Positions 1 through 5,454 of a stretch of DNA of 6,799 bases are shown piece after piece. Positions within the stretch are counted from its first letter, which is position 1, and each line of letters begins with the position of its first letter. A model generated the notes under the pieces. It ran no database searches. It was given only the letters and a program-made list of their open reading frames with translations, and was not told where the DNA came from. The position numbers were made by a program, and so were the translations under genes. The DNA is from an uncultured Bacillaceae bacterium. GTDB lineage: Bacteria; Bacillota; Bacilli; Bacillales; Alkalibacillaceae. The stretch spans positions 1-6,799 of the forward strand of contig CALGNY010000101.1 in the NCBI GenBank assembly GCA_937958375.1, given 5' to 3'.

Positions 1-78
1 AATGTCGTTGACAGCCCTTCTCGGCAACATTTGAGCGGATTTTTTGACCCAAATGTCGATGAGAGCCTCTCTTAGCAA
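1..78. repeat. Two diverged copies of a 51-bp-period intergenic repeat
   Basis: Bases 1-27 and 52-78 align without gaps at 21 of 27 positions. Both begin AATGTCG, share TGA and AGCC blocks, and end GCAA. They are separated by a segment running from ACATTTGAGCGG to TTTTTTGACCC, so the period is 51 bp. The first copy starts at the window edge and the array may continue upstream. Copy 1 can form a short hairpin (AATGT with ACATT). Copy 2 contains GAGAG-C-CTCTC and runs directly into the A-tract of the tRNA terminator. There is no supported reading frame. The function is unknown; this looks like degenerate intergenic repeat DNA. Confidence 0.55.
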
Positions 79-115
79 AAAAACTCCCTTGCGCGTCATG
101 TTTGCAAGAGAGTTT
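77..115 (-). terminator. Rho-independent terminator of the tRNA-Arg gene
   Basis: On the minus strand an 11-bp stem forms between AACTCTCTTGC (114-104) and GCAAGGGAGTT (92-82), with a single G-T pair and an 11-nt loop. It is followed by a run of seven T (83-77). It begins 9 nt beyond the mature 3' end of the tRNA, so it closes a monocistronic tRNA unit. The plus strand has only a four-T tail, so termination in that direction would be weaker. Confidence 0.88.
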
Positions 116-123
116 TGTGGTAG

Positions 124-195
124 CCTCCTCGGAGGGAATCGAACCCCCATTACAAGAACCGGAATCTTGCGTGTTATCCTTTACACCACGAGGAG
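124..195 (-). tRNA. tRNA-Arg, anticodon CCG (reads CGG)
   Basis: Read on the minus strand, the gene folds as a full cloverleaf. The acceptor stem CTCCTCG pairs perfectly with CGAGGAG. The D arm lies in GTGTAAAGGATAACAC. The anticodon stem CAAGA/TCTTG encloses the loop TTCCGGT, giving anticodon CCG. The T arm contains the hallmark GGTTCGATTCC. The discriminator base is G (position 124) and the next bases are CTA, so the CCA tail is not encoded and must be added after transcription. The gene has its own promoter (228-256) and terminator (77-115). A tRNA-Arg beside clpP is, as I recall, also the arrangement in Bacillus subtilis. Confidence 0.96.
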
Positions 196-227
196 ATTAT
201 GTTGTAGTTGAAGTTGAGACATAAGAA

Positions 228-256
228 ATTATACTTGGAATGGCAATTAAATTCAA
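228..256 (-). promoter_or_regulatory. SigA-type promoter of tRNA-Arg
   Basis: On the minus strand, TTGAAT (-35, 256-251) and a perfect TATAAT (-10, 233-228) are separated by exactly 17 bp. Transcription would start near 221, giving a leader of roughly 25 nt before the tRNA 5' end at 195. This is typical of a single tRNA unit. Confidence 0.85.
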
Positions 257-417
257 GCTCAACTTTCTGGCACAACGAATAGTTTAGCACAGAATTTGTG
301 ATTTGAGAAGAGAAGTAAACTTTGCACTGTGATGAGGCCAAATATGTTGATTATTCAACTGATCGACCGCGTTCAGCTCGATGCTTTTTCGTATTATCGC
401 TTGGTTCAGGGTTTGCG

Positions 418-564
418 ATTGCACGGCTTGGGAGCACATTTGCACGGCTTTGGCGATTTATTGCACGGGTCCGGCGAGTAATTGTGCGGCTTCAGAGAAT
501 AATTGCACGTGTAAAACAAATTATTGCACGGGTAGAGAGTTTTATTGCACGGGTTGGTAGGTGA
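418..564. repeat. 21-bp tandem repeat array A, seven units, core ATTGCACGG
   Basis: GCACGG or a near variant starts at 421, 442, 463, 484 (GTGCGG), 505 (GCACGT), 526 and 547, exactly 21 bp apart each time. The nine-base core ATTGCACGG is strongly conserved. The following 12 bases vary and are rich in G, A and T on the plus strand. A degenerate eighth copy may precede it near 396 (ATCGCTTGGTTC). Because 21 bp is seven codons, long frames stay open on both strands (a recurring Ile-Ala-Arg on plus, Thr-Arg-Ala-Ile on minus). Neither frame has a convincing ribosome binding site, so I call this non-coding repeat DNA. The array sits in the roughly 490-bp gap between the divergent tRNA and clpP promoters. 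Its function is unknown. Confidence 0.85.
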
Positions 565-597
565 GAGTGACCACCGTAGTGCTTGATGGGTTCACTC
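565..597. other. Linker between the repeat arrays, with a weak inverted repeat
   Basis: This 33-bp segment lacks the TTGCACGG core. GAGTGACC (565-572) can pair with GGTTCACTC (589-597) with one bulged T, leaving a 16-nt loop. No T-run follows, so it is not an intrinsic terminator. A very degenerate repeat unit may be buried at 578-585 (AGTGCTTG). It interrupts the 21-bp register: the distance between flanking cores is 54 bp. Confidence 0.4.
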
Positions 598-681
598 ATT
601 GCACGGTTCACGCCTCTAGTTGCACGGTCTTCGCGCCGAGTTGCACGGTCCACCGCCCACATTGCACGGTTCGACGCGCGC
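598..681. repeat. 21-bp tandem repeat array B, four units, core TTGCACGGT
   Basis: GCACGG starts at 601, 622, 643 and 664, again exactly 21 bp apart, with the core (A/G)TTGCACGGT invariant after its first base. The 12-base variable parts are C- and G-rich on the plus strand (for example TCCACCGCCCAC), unlike the A/T/G-rich ones of array A. The two arrays therefore look like separately amplified subfamilies of one repeat. The plus frame reads Ala-Arg-Ser/Phe repeats, but no start signal supports translation. The array ends about 70 bp before the candidate SigB-type promoter of clpP. Confidence 0.85.
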
Positions 682-749
682 TCAGCAAAAAACAATCCAT
701 CAAAAACCTCAAGCCCAATCGCTCGTGAAATCCATTTCATTATGGTAAC

Positions 750-775
750 GTTTAAACAGCATTTTTGTTGGGAAC
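750..775 (+). promoter_or_regulatory. Candidate SigB-type (general stress) promoter upstream of clpP
   Basis: GTTTAA (750-755) matches the Bacillus SigB -35 consensus exactly. After a 14-bp spacer, GGGAAC (770-775) matches the GGGWAW -10 consensus at five of six positions. The start would fall near 783, giving a leader of about 120 nt that runs through the CtsR-controlled promoter. B. subtilis clpP is also known to have SigA-like and SigB-like promoters, which supports the call. The GTTTAA core is part of the palindrome GTTTAAAC, so a chance match is possible. Confidence 0.5.
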
Positions 776-781
776 ATTGAG

Positions 782-795
782 TATGTATCTACATA
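782..795. promoter_or_regulatory. 14-bp perfect dyad TATGTATCTACATA
   Basis: TATGTA and TACATA are perfect inverted repeats separated by TC. The dyad lies at the predicted start point of the SigB-type promoter and 45 bp upstream of the CtsR operator. It has the size of a dimeric repressor site, but I cannot assign a regulator, and short AT-rich dyads arise by chance. Confidence 0.25.
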
Positions 796-839
796 TAGGA
801 AGTCAGTCAGCAATTGATCAAAATAGAGCAAACTTTTTG

Positions 840-856
840 TTTGACCTTTTTTGACC
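840..856. promoter_or_regulatory. CtsR operator controlling clpP
   Basis: The plus strand reads TTTGACC-TTT-TTTGACC. Its complement, GGTCAAA-AAA-GGTCAAA, is a full match to the CtsR heptad direct repeat (RGTCAAA, three bases, RGTCAAA). CtsR represses class III heat-shock genes in low-GC Gram-positives. The upstream heptad covers the -35 hexamer of the SigA promoter and the downstream heptad lies in the spacer, so bound repressor would block RNA polymerase directly. Confidence 0.93.
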
Positions 857-869
857 AAAGGGGTAAGAT
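841..869 (+). promoter_or_regulatory. SigA-type promoter of clpP
   Basis: TTGACC (841-846) and TAAGAT (864-869) are separated by 17 bp. Transcription would start around 876, about 28 nt before the clpP start codon. It is embedded in the CtsR operator, so it should be heat- or stress-inducible by derepression. Confidence 0.82.
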
Positions 870-903
870 AAACTTGAAAACAAAATTTGGAGGAGTGAAA
901 GGT

Positions 904-1482
904 ATGAATTTAATTCCTACAGTCATTGAACAAACAAACCGCGGAGAACGTGCTTACGATATTTATTCCCGTCTATTGAAAGACAGAATCATTATGCTTG
1001 GTGGACCGGTTGACGATAATGTCGCAAACTCCATCGTTGCCCAAATGCTATTCTTGGCAGCGGAAGATCCGGATAAAGATATTTCCTTATACATCAACTC
1101 ACCTGGTGGTTCGATTACAGCGGGTATGGCAATCTATGATACGATGCAATTCATCAAACCAGACGTATCAACCATCTGTGTCGGTATGGCTGCATCCATG
1201 GGTGCATTCTTGCTTGCGGCTGGTGCTGAAGGCAAACGTTATGGCCTACCGAACTCCGAAGTGATGATTCACCAACCACTCGGCGGTACACAAGGTCAAG
1301 CGTCCGACATCGAAATTCATGCGAAACGTATTATCGAAATGCGTGAAAAAATCAACCAAATCCTTGCTGATCGCACTGGTCAACCGCTTGAGGTCATTGA
1401 GCGTGACACCGACCGCGACAACTTCATGTCAGCTGAACGTGCGAAAGAGTATGGTTTGATTGATGAAGTGATGGAAAAATAA
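904..1482 (+). CDS. clpP: ATP-dependent Clp protease proteolytic subunit ClpP
   Basis: This encodes a 192-aa cytoplasmic serine peptidase (family S14). In this family ClpP forms a double-heptamer chamber that degrades substrates fed by Hsp100 unfoldases such as ClpC, ClpE or ClpX. The catalytic triad is complete: Ser98 in GMAASMGAFLL, His123 in MIHQPLGG and Asp172 in RDTDRDNFMS. The SPGGSITAGMAIYDTM block (66-81) and the C-terminal YGLIDEVM are family hallmarks. The length matches other Firmicute ClpPs. I chose the ATG at 904 because GGAGGAG (889-895) lies just upstream and the protein then begins MNLIPTVIEQ, as in other Bacilli. An in-frame TTG at 814 would add 30 residues but lies upstream of the promoter and operator. 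Control is by CtsR, and possibly SigB. The gene is monocistronic, ending at the terminator at 1497-1541. Confidence 0.98.
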   Translation: MNLIPTVIEQTNRGERAYDIYSRLLKDRIIMLGGPVDDNVANSIVAQMLFLAAEDPDKDISLYINSPGGSITAGMAIYDTMQFIKPDVSTICVGMAASMGAFLLAAGAEGKRYGLPNSEVMIHQPLGGTQGQASDIEIHAKRIIEMREKINQILADRTGQPLEVIERDTDRDNFMSAERAKEYGLIDEVMEK

Positions 1483-1496
1483 AACATAGCTTAAAT

Positions 1497-1541
1497 CAAA
1501 AAAAGAGCAGTGAATGGTCAAGTTATTCACTGCTCTTTTTT
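1497..1541. terminator. Bidirectional terminator shared by clpP and the convergent operon
   Basis: GAGCAGTGAAT (1505-1515) pairs perfectly with ATTCACTGCTC (1525-1535) over 11 bp, with a 9-nt loop. Six T follow on the plus strand (1536-1541). A run of A precedes the stem, giving a T-run on the minus strand, so it can end transcripts from both sides. The right arm also encodes the last Glu and Gln codons and the TGA stop of the minus-strand small gene, so coding and terminator sequence overlap. Confidence 0.92.
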
Positions 1542-1709
1542 ACTTCTTTTAATGATTGCAAAGAGGGTGCCCAGAAAAATGAGTAGGGAAATGATGCCTG
1601 CATATAAGAATCCAACGAGCTCAACGTCGTATCTTTGGTAATTGAAGTACCAAAATAAAAATAGGATGGTGAACGTAGCAAAAACCCGACAGACTGGTTT
1701 CAATAACAT
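1527..1709 (-). CDS. Small two-helix membrane protein, last gene of the symporter operon
   Basis: I do not recognise this 60-aa protein. It has two hydrophobic stretches, about residues 9-24 (VFATFTILFLFWYFNY is the core) and 30-53 (ending GTLFAII). They are joined by a short polar turn (QRYDVE), and the C-terminal tail is basic (KRSKKEQ). That suggests a hairpin in the membrane with a cytoplasmic tail. The start is the ATG at 1709 because AAAGGAG lies 8 nt upstream; the longer in-frame ATG at 1760 has no such signal. It lies 71 bp downstream of the symporter with no terminator between, so it is probably cotranscribed. Several sodium:solute symporters are encoded next to tiny two-helix partners (DUF3311, DUF485 and DUF997-type), so an accessory role is a reasonable inference. 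I see no diagnostic motif of those families. Its stop codon lies inside the shared terminator. Confidence 0.72.
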   Translation of the reverse strand: MLLKPVCRVFATFTILFLFWYFNYQRYDVELVGFLYAGIISLLIFLGTLFAIIKRSKKEQ

Positions 1710-1780
1710 GATCCTTACTCCTTTATTTCCTTTACTTCCTCTTAGCAACATAGTAATCAAACGGCTTCCTATTATGAATC

Positions 1781-3244
1781 TTACGTAGCTACATTCTCCT
1801 CCATTCCTTCTTCTCCTGCCTCTTCTTTATCAGGCATCAAGTAACTGAAGACGATCCCGAAAAATAAGGCAATGAAAAATGTTGTGAAGCGAGAGGTCAT
1901 CATTTCTTCAAGTGGTGTACTAATCCACAAAATGGTCGAGACTAATCCAGATATAATTGTAGCGATTACACCGGCACTGGAGTATTTTTTCCAGAAGAAC
2001 GTCATGATGATGGCTGGTGACAGCGTACACCCAACACCTGCCCATGCCCATCCGACAACGAGGTAAAGGAGTGACTCAGAAACGAGTGCAATGACCATTC
2101 CGATTGCTCCAAAAACAAGCACCGATAAACGCGATAGCCATAGTAATTGTTTTTCAGTCAATTTGATTCCAAGAGCTTTGTTGATGATGTCTTCTGTGAC
2201 GGATCCGGTGACGACGACCAACTGGGAATTTGCCGTCGTGATGATGGCCGCCAACACACCAGCCAACAGCAATCCGGCGATCCATGGAGGCATAAATTGC
2301 AAAATCATGGTCGGTAGAATGGTTTCCACGTCGGCAAATGATCCTTGGTCATAAAGCGCAATGGCTGCAATCCCAATCAAAAATGCACCCGTATACGCTA
2401 AGAATGTCCAGATGACTGCAACGTTTCTTCCTTGTTTTACTTCCTTATCGTTACGCAAGGCCATAAAGCGGGCACTTAGCTGTGGCTGCCCACCGAGAAA
2501 TCCGAAGAACCATGAGAAGTTTGTAAAGAATAAGACCCCTAATGAAAACCCAGTCACCCCGCCAAACCAGCTTCCGAATGTCGGTCCTGCGTCAACCAGA
2601 GCCGCACTGACCGAAATGTCGTTTGCAAAAATATACGTAAAAGCGACGATCGGCAGCACGACAAGCGTGATGACCATCATGACACTTTGGATCATGTCCG
2701 TCCAAACGACAGAGATAAATCCCCCAGCAAAAGCGATTGCAACAATGACGACAGCAGAGAGAACAACCCCATAAACAGGCGGGAAATCAAAGGTAGTCAA
2801 TAGCATCTTCCCTGCTCCTGCCATCTGCGCACCGACGTAAAACATCAAGAAGCCACCGATCAAAATCCCAGCAAGCCATCGAATCATTTTCGCTTTTTGT
2901 CCAAACCGTTTCGCCAAATAATCAGGTAATGTGAGAGCATTGTATTTTTCCGCTTCATCTTTAAATCGCTTGGCTAAAAACATCCAAGAAAACAAAATCC
3001 CTGAAGCAATCCCGGCAGCGACCCACACACCAGACAACCCGGCCGTAAAGACGAAACCGGTATATCCGAGCAGTAGCCATGCCGATTCACCAGTTGCACG
3101 CTCTGAAAAAGCTAGCGCCCATCCAGGTAATTTTTTACCTCCAAGCAAAAAATCCGATTGTGACTGACTTTGTTTACTGAAATAATAGCCGATTGTCATG
3201 ATGATCAGACAGTAGATAATGAATTCAACTAAAATAATGTTCAT
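1781..3244 (-). CDS. Sodium:solute symporter (SSS family, PutP-like)
   Basis: This 487-aa cytoplasmic-membrane protein has about 13 predicted hydrophobic helices, close to E. coli PutP (502 aa). Family marks are the N-terminal SDFLLGGKKLPGW (30-42), the SSS signature GGFISVVWTDMIQSVMM (174-190), and LAAIITTANSQL (331-342). In the last, Thr336 and Thr337 stand where PutP has the sodium-site Ser340 and Thr341. In helix 2, PutP reads GASDMSGW but this protein reads RATGESAW (49-56). The sodium-binding Asp55 position is Gly52, and an acidic Glu53 sits one residue on. It is therefore a different subfamily, and proline is not a safe substrate call. The C-terminus ends in an acidic tail (473-484). 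AAGGAG lies 8 nt before the ATG. It is the third gene of the operon, 37 bp after the cyclodeaminase-family gene, and probably imports the substrate of the two enzymes. Confidence 0.9.
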   Translation of the reverse strand: MNIILVEFIIYCLIIMTIGYYFSKQSQSQSDFLLGGKKLPGWALAFSERATGESAWLLLGYTGFVFTAGLSGVWVAAGIASGILFSWMFLAKRFKDEAEKYNALTLPDYLAKRFGQKAKMIRWLAGILIGGFLMFYVGAQMAGAGKMLLTTFDFPPVYGVVLSAVVIVAIAFAGGFISVVWTDMIQSVMMVITLVVLPIVAFTYIFANDISVSAALVDAGPTFGSWFGGVTGFSLGVLFFTNFSWFFGFLGGQPQLSARFMALRNDKEVKQGRNVAVIWTFLAYTGAFLIGIAAIALYDQGSFADVETILPTMILQFMPPWIAGLLLAGVLAAIITTANSQLVVVTGSVTEDIINKALGIKLTEKQLLWLSRLSVLVFGAIGMVIALVSESLLYLVVGWAWAGVGCTLSPAIIMTFFWKKYSSAGVIATIISGLVSTILWISTPLEEMMTSRFTTFFIALFFGIVFSYLMPDKEEAGEEGMEENVAT

Positions 3245-3281
3245 TGAACCTTCTCCTTTTAGGCAAATGCCCGTTTATTGG

Positions 3282-4259
3282 TCATTCCAGTCTGATTCCA
3301 CCTTGCTGTTCTGAAACTTTTTCATAAATCAATCTCGCAGCCAACACATCAAACAACCCCATTCCAGTTGATTTGAATACGACACTCCCTTCCGGATGAT
3401 TTTTCCAAAATTTTTCTGCATCAAAAGCGTGGGTCACGAATAGATCTGAAAATTGGTGGACGTCTTGTTCGGTCATCCAATTGCGCTCGACAGCTTGGAT
3501 AACGTCCCCACTCTCTTTGATCGCATCTGAACTATCTACAAAAAAATAATCGAAACGAGAGTACAATGCTTCTGGAAATTCACGCATCGAAGGTTGGAAG
3601 GAACCGACACCAATCACCAATTTGCCTTTGAATAAATTGCTGTCATCTGGGAGAACGGGATCACTTGAGGAGGTTGCCGTAATGATGATGTCAGCCTGCG
3701 CAATCGCTTCCTCAGTTGATTCACAAGCATGAAGAGTTGTACCTTCCGGCATATGAGGACGCAACCGATCAATCATCGGTTCGATTTTTTCAAACGTCCG
3801 ATTGGCAAAATAAATTGCTTCAAAATCTCGTTCTGCACAGGCGGCAAGTGTTTGATAAAATCCTTGGACACCTGCGCCGATCACTGCCAGGCGCTTGGCA
3901 TCAGGCTTTGCGAGTCGGCGGACGGCTGCTCCACCAATAGCCCCTGTCCGAAAACCGGTGATATAATTTCCATCCATGATCGCAAGGACCTCACCCGTCT
4001 CACTGTCATTCAAAATCACCAACCCTTGGATGACGGGACGGTCTTTATTTTCAGGAAATGAAGTCAGATACTTCGTAGCAATCGCATCCGTCGTCATACA
4101 AGGCATCAACAAGAGCGTATTTTTCCCTTGTTGGACTTGCATCCGGGTTGGCATTTGATAGGCGTTTACGGCATAAATCTGGTACGCCTCTTCCACCGCA
4201 TCAATCATTTCCTTCATCGATACGTTTTGTTCAATTGCTTGTTGATTCATGTAAAGCAT
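3282..4259 (-). CDS. Ornithine cyclodeaminase/mu-crystallin family protein, probably an imine reductase
   Basis: This 325-aa cytoplasmic protein has the family's usual length. Substrate carboxylate and catalytic-site marks are Arg39 (MPTR), Lys63 (ATKY) and Arg104 (GFRTGA). The NAD(P)-binding Rossmann motif GAGVQG is at 128-133, and NRT (153-155) at the end of the second strand is compatible with NADPH. Pseudomonas ornithine cyclodeaminase has a GGDCPGK motif carrying its catalytic Asp228. Here the equivalent stretch is GVGSFQPSMRE (217-227), with Phe221 at the Asp position. Family members without that Asp are ketimine or pyrroline-2-carboxylate reductases or alanine dehydrogenases, so I favour reduction of a C=N bond over ornithine deamination. 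The start ATG at 4259 has GAGGAGG 9 nt upstream. It begins 15 bp after the flavoenzyme gene, so the two are likely coupled, with one product feeding the other. Confidence 0.88.
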   Translation of the reverse strand: MLYMNQQAIEQNVSMKEMIDAVEEAYQIYAVNAYQMPTRMQVQQGKNTLLLMPCMTTDAIATKYLTSFPENKDRPVIQGLVILNDSETGEVLAIMDGNYITGFRTGAIGGAAVRRLAKPDAKRLAVIGAGVQGFYQTLAACAERDFEAIYFANRTFEKIEPMIDRLRPHMPEGTTLHACESTEEAIAQADIIITATSSSDPVLPDDSNLFKGKLVIGVGSFQPSMREFPEALYSRFDYFFVDSSDAIKESGDVIQAVERNWMTEQDVHQFSDLFVTHAFDAEKFWKNHPEGSVVFKSTGMGLFDVLAARLIYEKVSEQQGGIRLE

Positions 4260-4274
4260 GAAACCATTCCTCCT

Positions 4275-5438
4275 CTAAACAATTGCGCCTTCAATCAATA
4301 GCTCACGTTCTTTGAAACGTTCAAAACGAAGTGGGGTCAGATCTAACGTTTCGTATCGCCCATGGTGCAACAATTCAGCCAAACATTGCCCGACGGCAGG
4401 CGCTTGCTGCATGCCGTGTCCACTGAAACCACAAGCCATAAAGTATCCTTTCGCTTCAGGGTGCTCGCCGACAATCGCGTTTTGATCTTCTGTGTTATGG
4501 GCATACAAACCTGCCCAACCACTGATGATTTTGGCTTGCTCAAAGTTTCGGATTCGATGTCCAAGAATCGGCCAAAGCTGCTCTAAGAAAAAAGAACGTT
4601 TCCATGAAAAATCAATTCCTGGCTTCACTTGTTCACTATAGCCCGTGATGAACGAATCCCCCTCGTGCCGGAAGTAGACGCCTGTTGGATCAACGGTCAA
4701 CGGCAATTGGTACTGTAAAGGATCTGCGATATCAAACTGGATGATCTGGCGTTTCAGCGGAATGACAGGGATCGGGAAGCCACTCTTTTCACTGATTTCC
4801 GCGGCCCATCCTCCTGCACAATTAAAGACAATCGGTGCTTGATAGAAAACACCTTGCTCCGTTTCCACCCCAGTTACTTTTCCGGATTCATGTGTGATCC
4901 GGTTGACGGCTTCATGAACGTACGTCGCTCCGAGTTGTTTCGCTTTTTTCGCATAGCCCTGCATGACGGAATACGGATCCAAATAGCCATCCTCTGCGCA
5001 GTACAGCCCGCCAACCAAATCCTCTGTCGTCAACTCAGGAATGATTCGCTTGAGCTCGTTTGGTGGGAGCAGTTCAGAAGGTACCCCATATTTCTGCTGT
5101 AACTCTTGCTGGGCCTTCAGTTGCTGCATATTTTCATCTTTTGCTAGAAAAAAATAGCCGTGTTGCCGAAAGTCTATTTCGGCCGGTTCGCCATCGATTG
5201 CCATGTCTTCCGGAAACGTCAGATATTTTTTCAATGAATAACGGCTGATTTGGATATTGATCGCTGTCGTGAATAACTGACGAATCCCTCCAGCACTTCG
5301 GGGGGTAGACGCAAATTCGTATAATGGGTCTTTTTCAAAAACTTTAATCTCCCCTTCGAATCCCTCTTTCAGTAGATGATAGGCAACGCTTGAACCAATC
5401 ACACCGCCGCCAATAATAATTACGTCTGCACGCGTCAA
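4275..5438 (-). CDS. FAD-dependent amine/amino-acid oxidoreductase (DAO/DadA family)
   Basis: This 387-aa protein has no signal peptide. The FAD dinucleotide motif GGGVIG (10-15) is followed by Glu35 at the end of strand 2 (VFEKD) for ribose binding. RSAGGIRQ (47-54) and the C-terminal SGWAGLYAHNTEDQNAIVG (306-324) with CGFSGHGMQQAPAVG (336-350) are typical of the sarcosine-oxidase-beta/FOXRED1/HcnC-like branch of COG0665. Such enzymes oxidise secondary or primary amino acids at the C-N bond, yielding an imine or keto acid and passing electrons to oxygen or the respiratory chain. The exact substrate cannot be read from the sequence. The start codon is TTG at 5438, with GGAGG (5451-5447) 8 nt upstream. 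It is the first gene of the operon, divergent from the regulator and just below a CodY-like box. D-amino-acid, sarcosine or opine dehydrogenase activity is equally possible. Confidence 0.9.
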   Translation of the reverse strand: MTRADVIIIGGGVIGSSVAYHLLKEGFEGEIKVFEKDPLYEFASTPRSAGGIRQLFTTAINIQISRYSLKKYLTFPEDMAIDGEPAEIDFRQHGYFFLAKDENMQQLKAQQELQQKYGVPSELLPPNELKRIIPELTTEDLVGGLYCAEDGYLDPYSVMQGYAKKAKQLGATYVHEAVNRITHESGKVTGVETEQGVFYQAPIVFNCAGGWAAEISEKSGFPIPVIPLKRQIIQFDIADPLQYQLPLTVDPTGVYFRHEGDSFITGYSEQVKPGIDFSWKRSFFLEQLWPILGHRIRNFEQAKIISGWAGLYAHNTEDQNAIVGEHPEAKGYFMACGFSGHGMQQAPAVGQCLAELLHHGRYETLDLTPLRFERFKERELLIEGAIV

Positions 5439-5454
5439 TTGATCTCCCTCCAGT

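Noticed and set aside
288..300. Inverted repeat CACAGAATTTGTG
   Set aside because: The arms are only four bases and it is not positioned at a recognisable promoter, so chance is sufficient.
418..681. CRISPR-like repeat-spacer layout
   Set aside because: The conserved part is only about 9 bp and the variable part 12 bp, far below CRISPR repeat and spacer sizes. No leader or cas gene is present.
322..780. Open frames of 60-80 codons on both strands across the repeat arrays, rich in Ile-Ala-Arg or Thr-Arg-Ala
   Set aside because: The 21-bp period is a multiple of three, so any frame free of stops in one unit stays open. None has a convincing ribosome binding site, and the frames overlap on both strands. 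They are best explained as repeat DNA.
839..866. A second SigB-like reading of the clpP promoter (GTTTGA then GGGTAA)
   Set aside because: The spacer is 16 bp, longer than usual for SigB, and the same bases are fully explained by the SigA promoter and CtsR operator. The upstream GTTTAA-N14-GGGAAC is a better candidate.
814..903. Longer clpP start at the in-frame TTG at 814
   Set aside because: It lies upstream of the SigA promoter and CtsR operator, would translate through them, and adds residues not found in ClpP. The ATG at 904 has GGAGG and the family N-terminus.
1781..3244. Naming the symporter putP (proline)
   Set aside because: The family is clear, but the helix-2 sodium and substrate motif differs from PutP and the neighbouring enzymes are not the PutA-type proline pathway.
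4046..4060. CodY-like sequence TATTTTCAGGAAATG inside the cyclodeaminase-family gene
   Set aside because: It matches the consensus at 12 of 15 positions but lies in coding sequence, where such AT-rich matches are expected by chance. It is too weak to list as a site.
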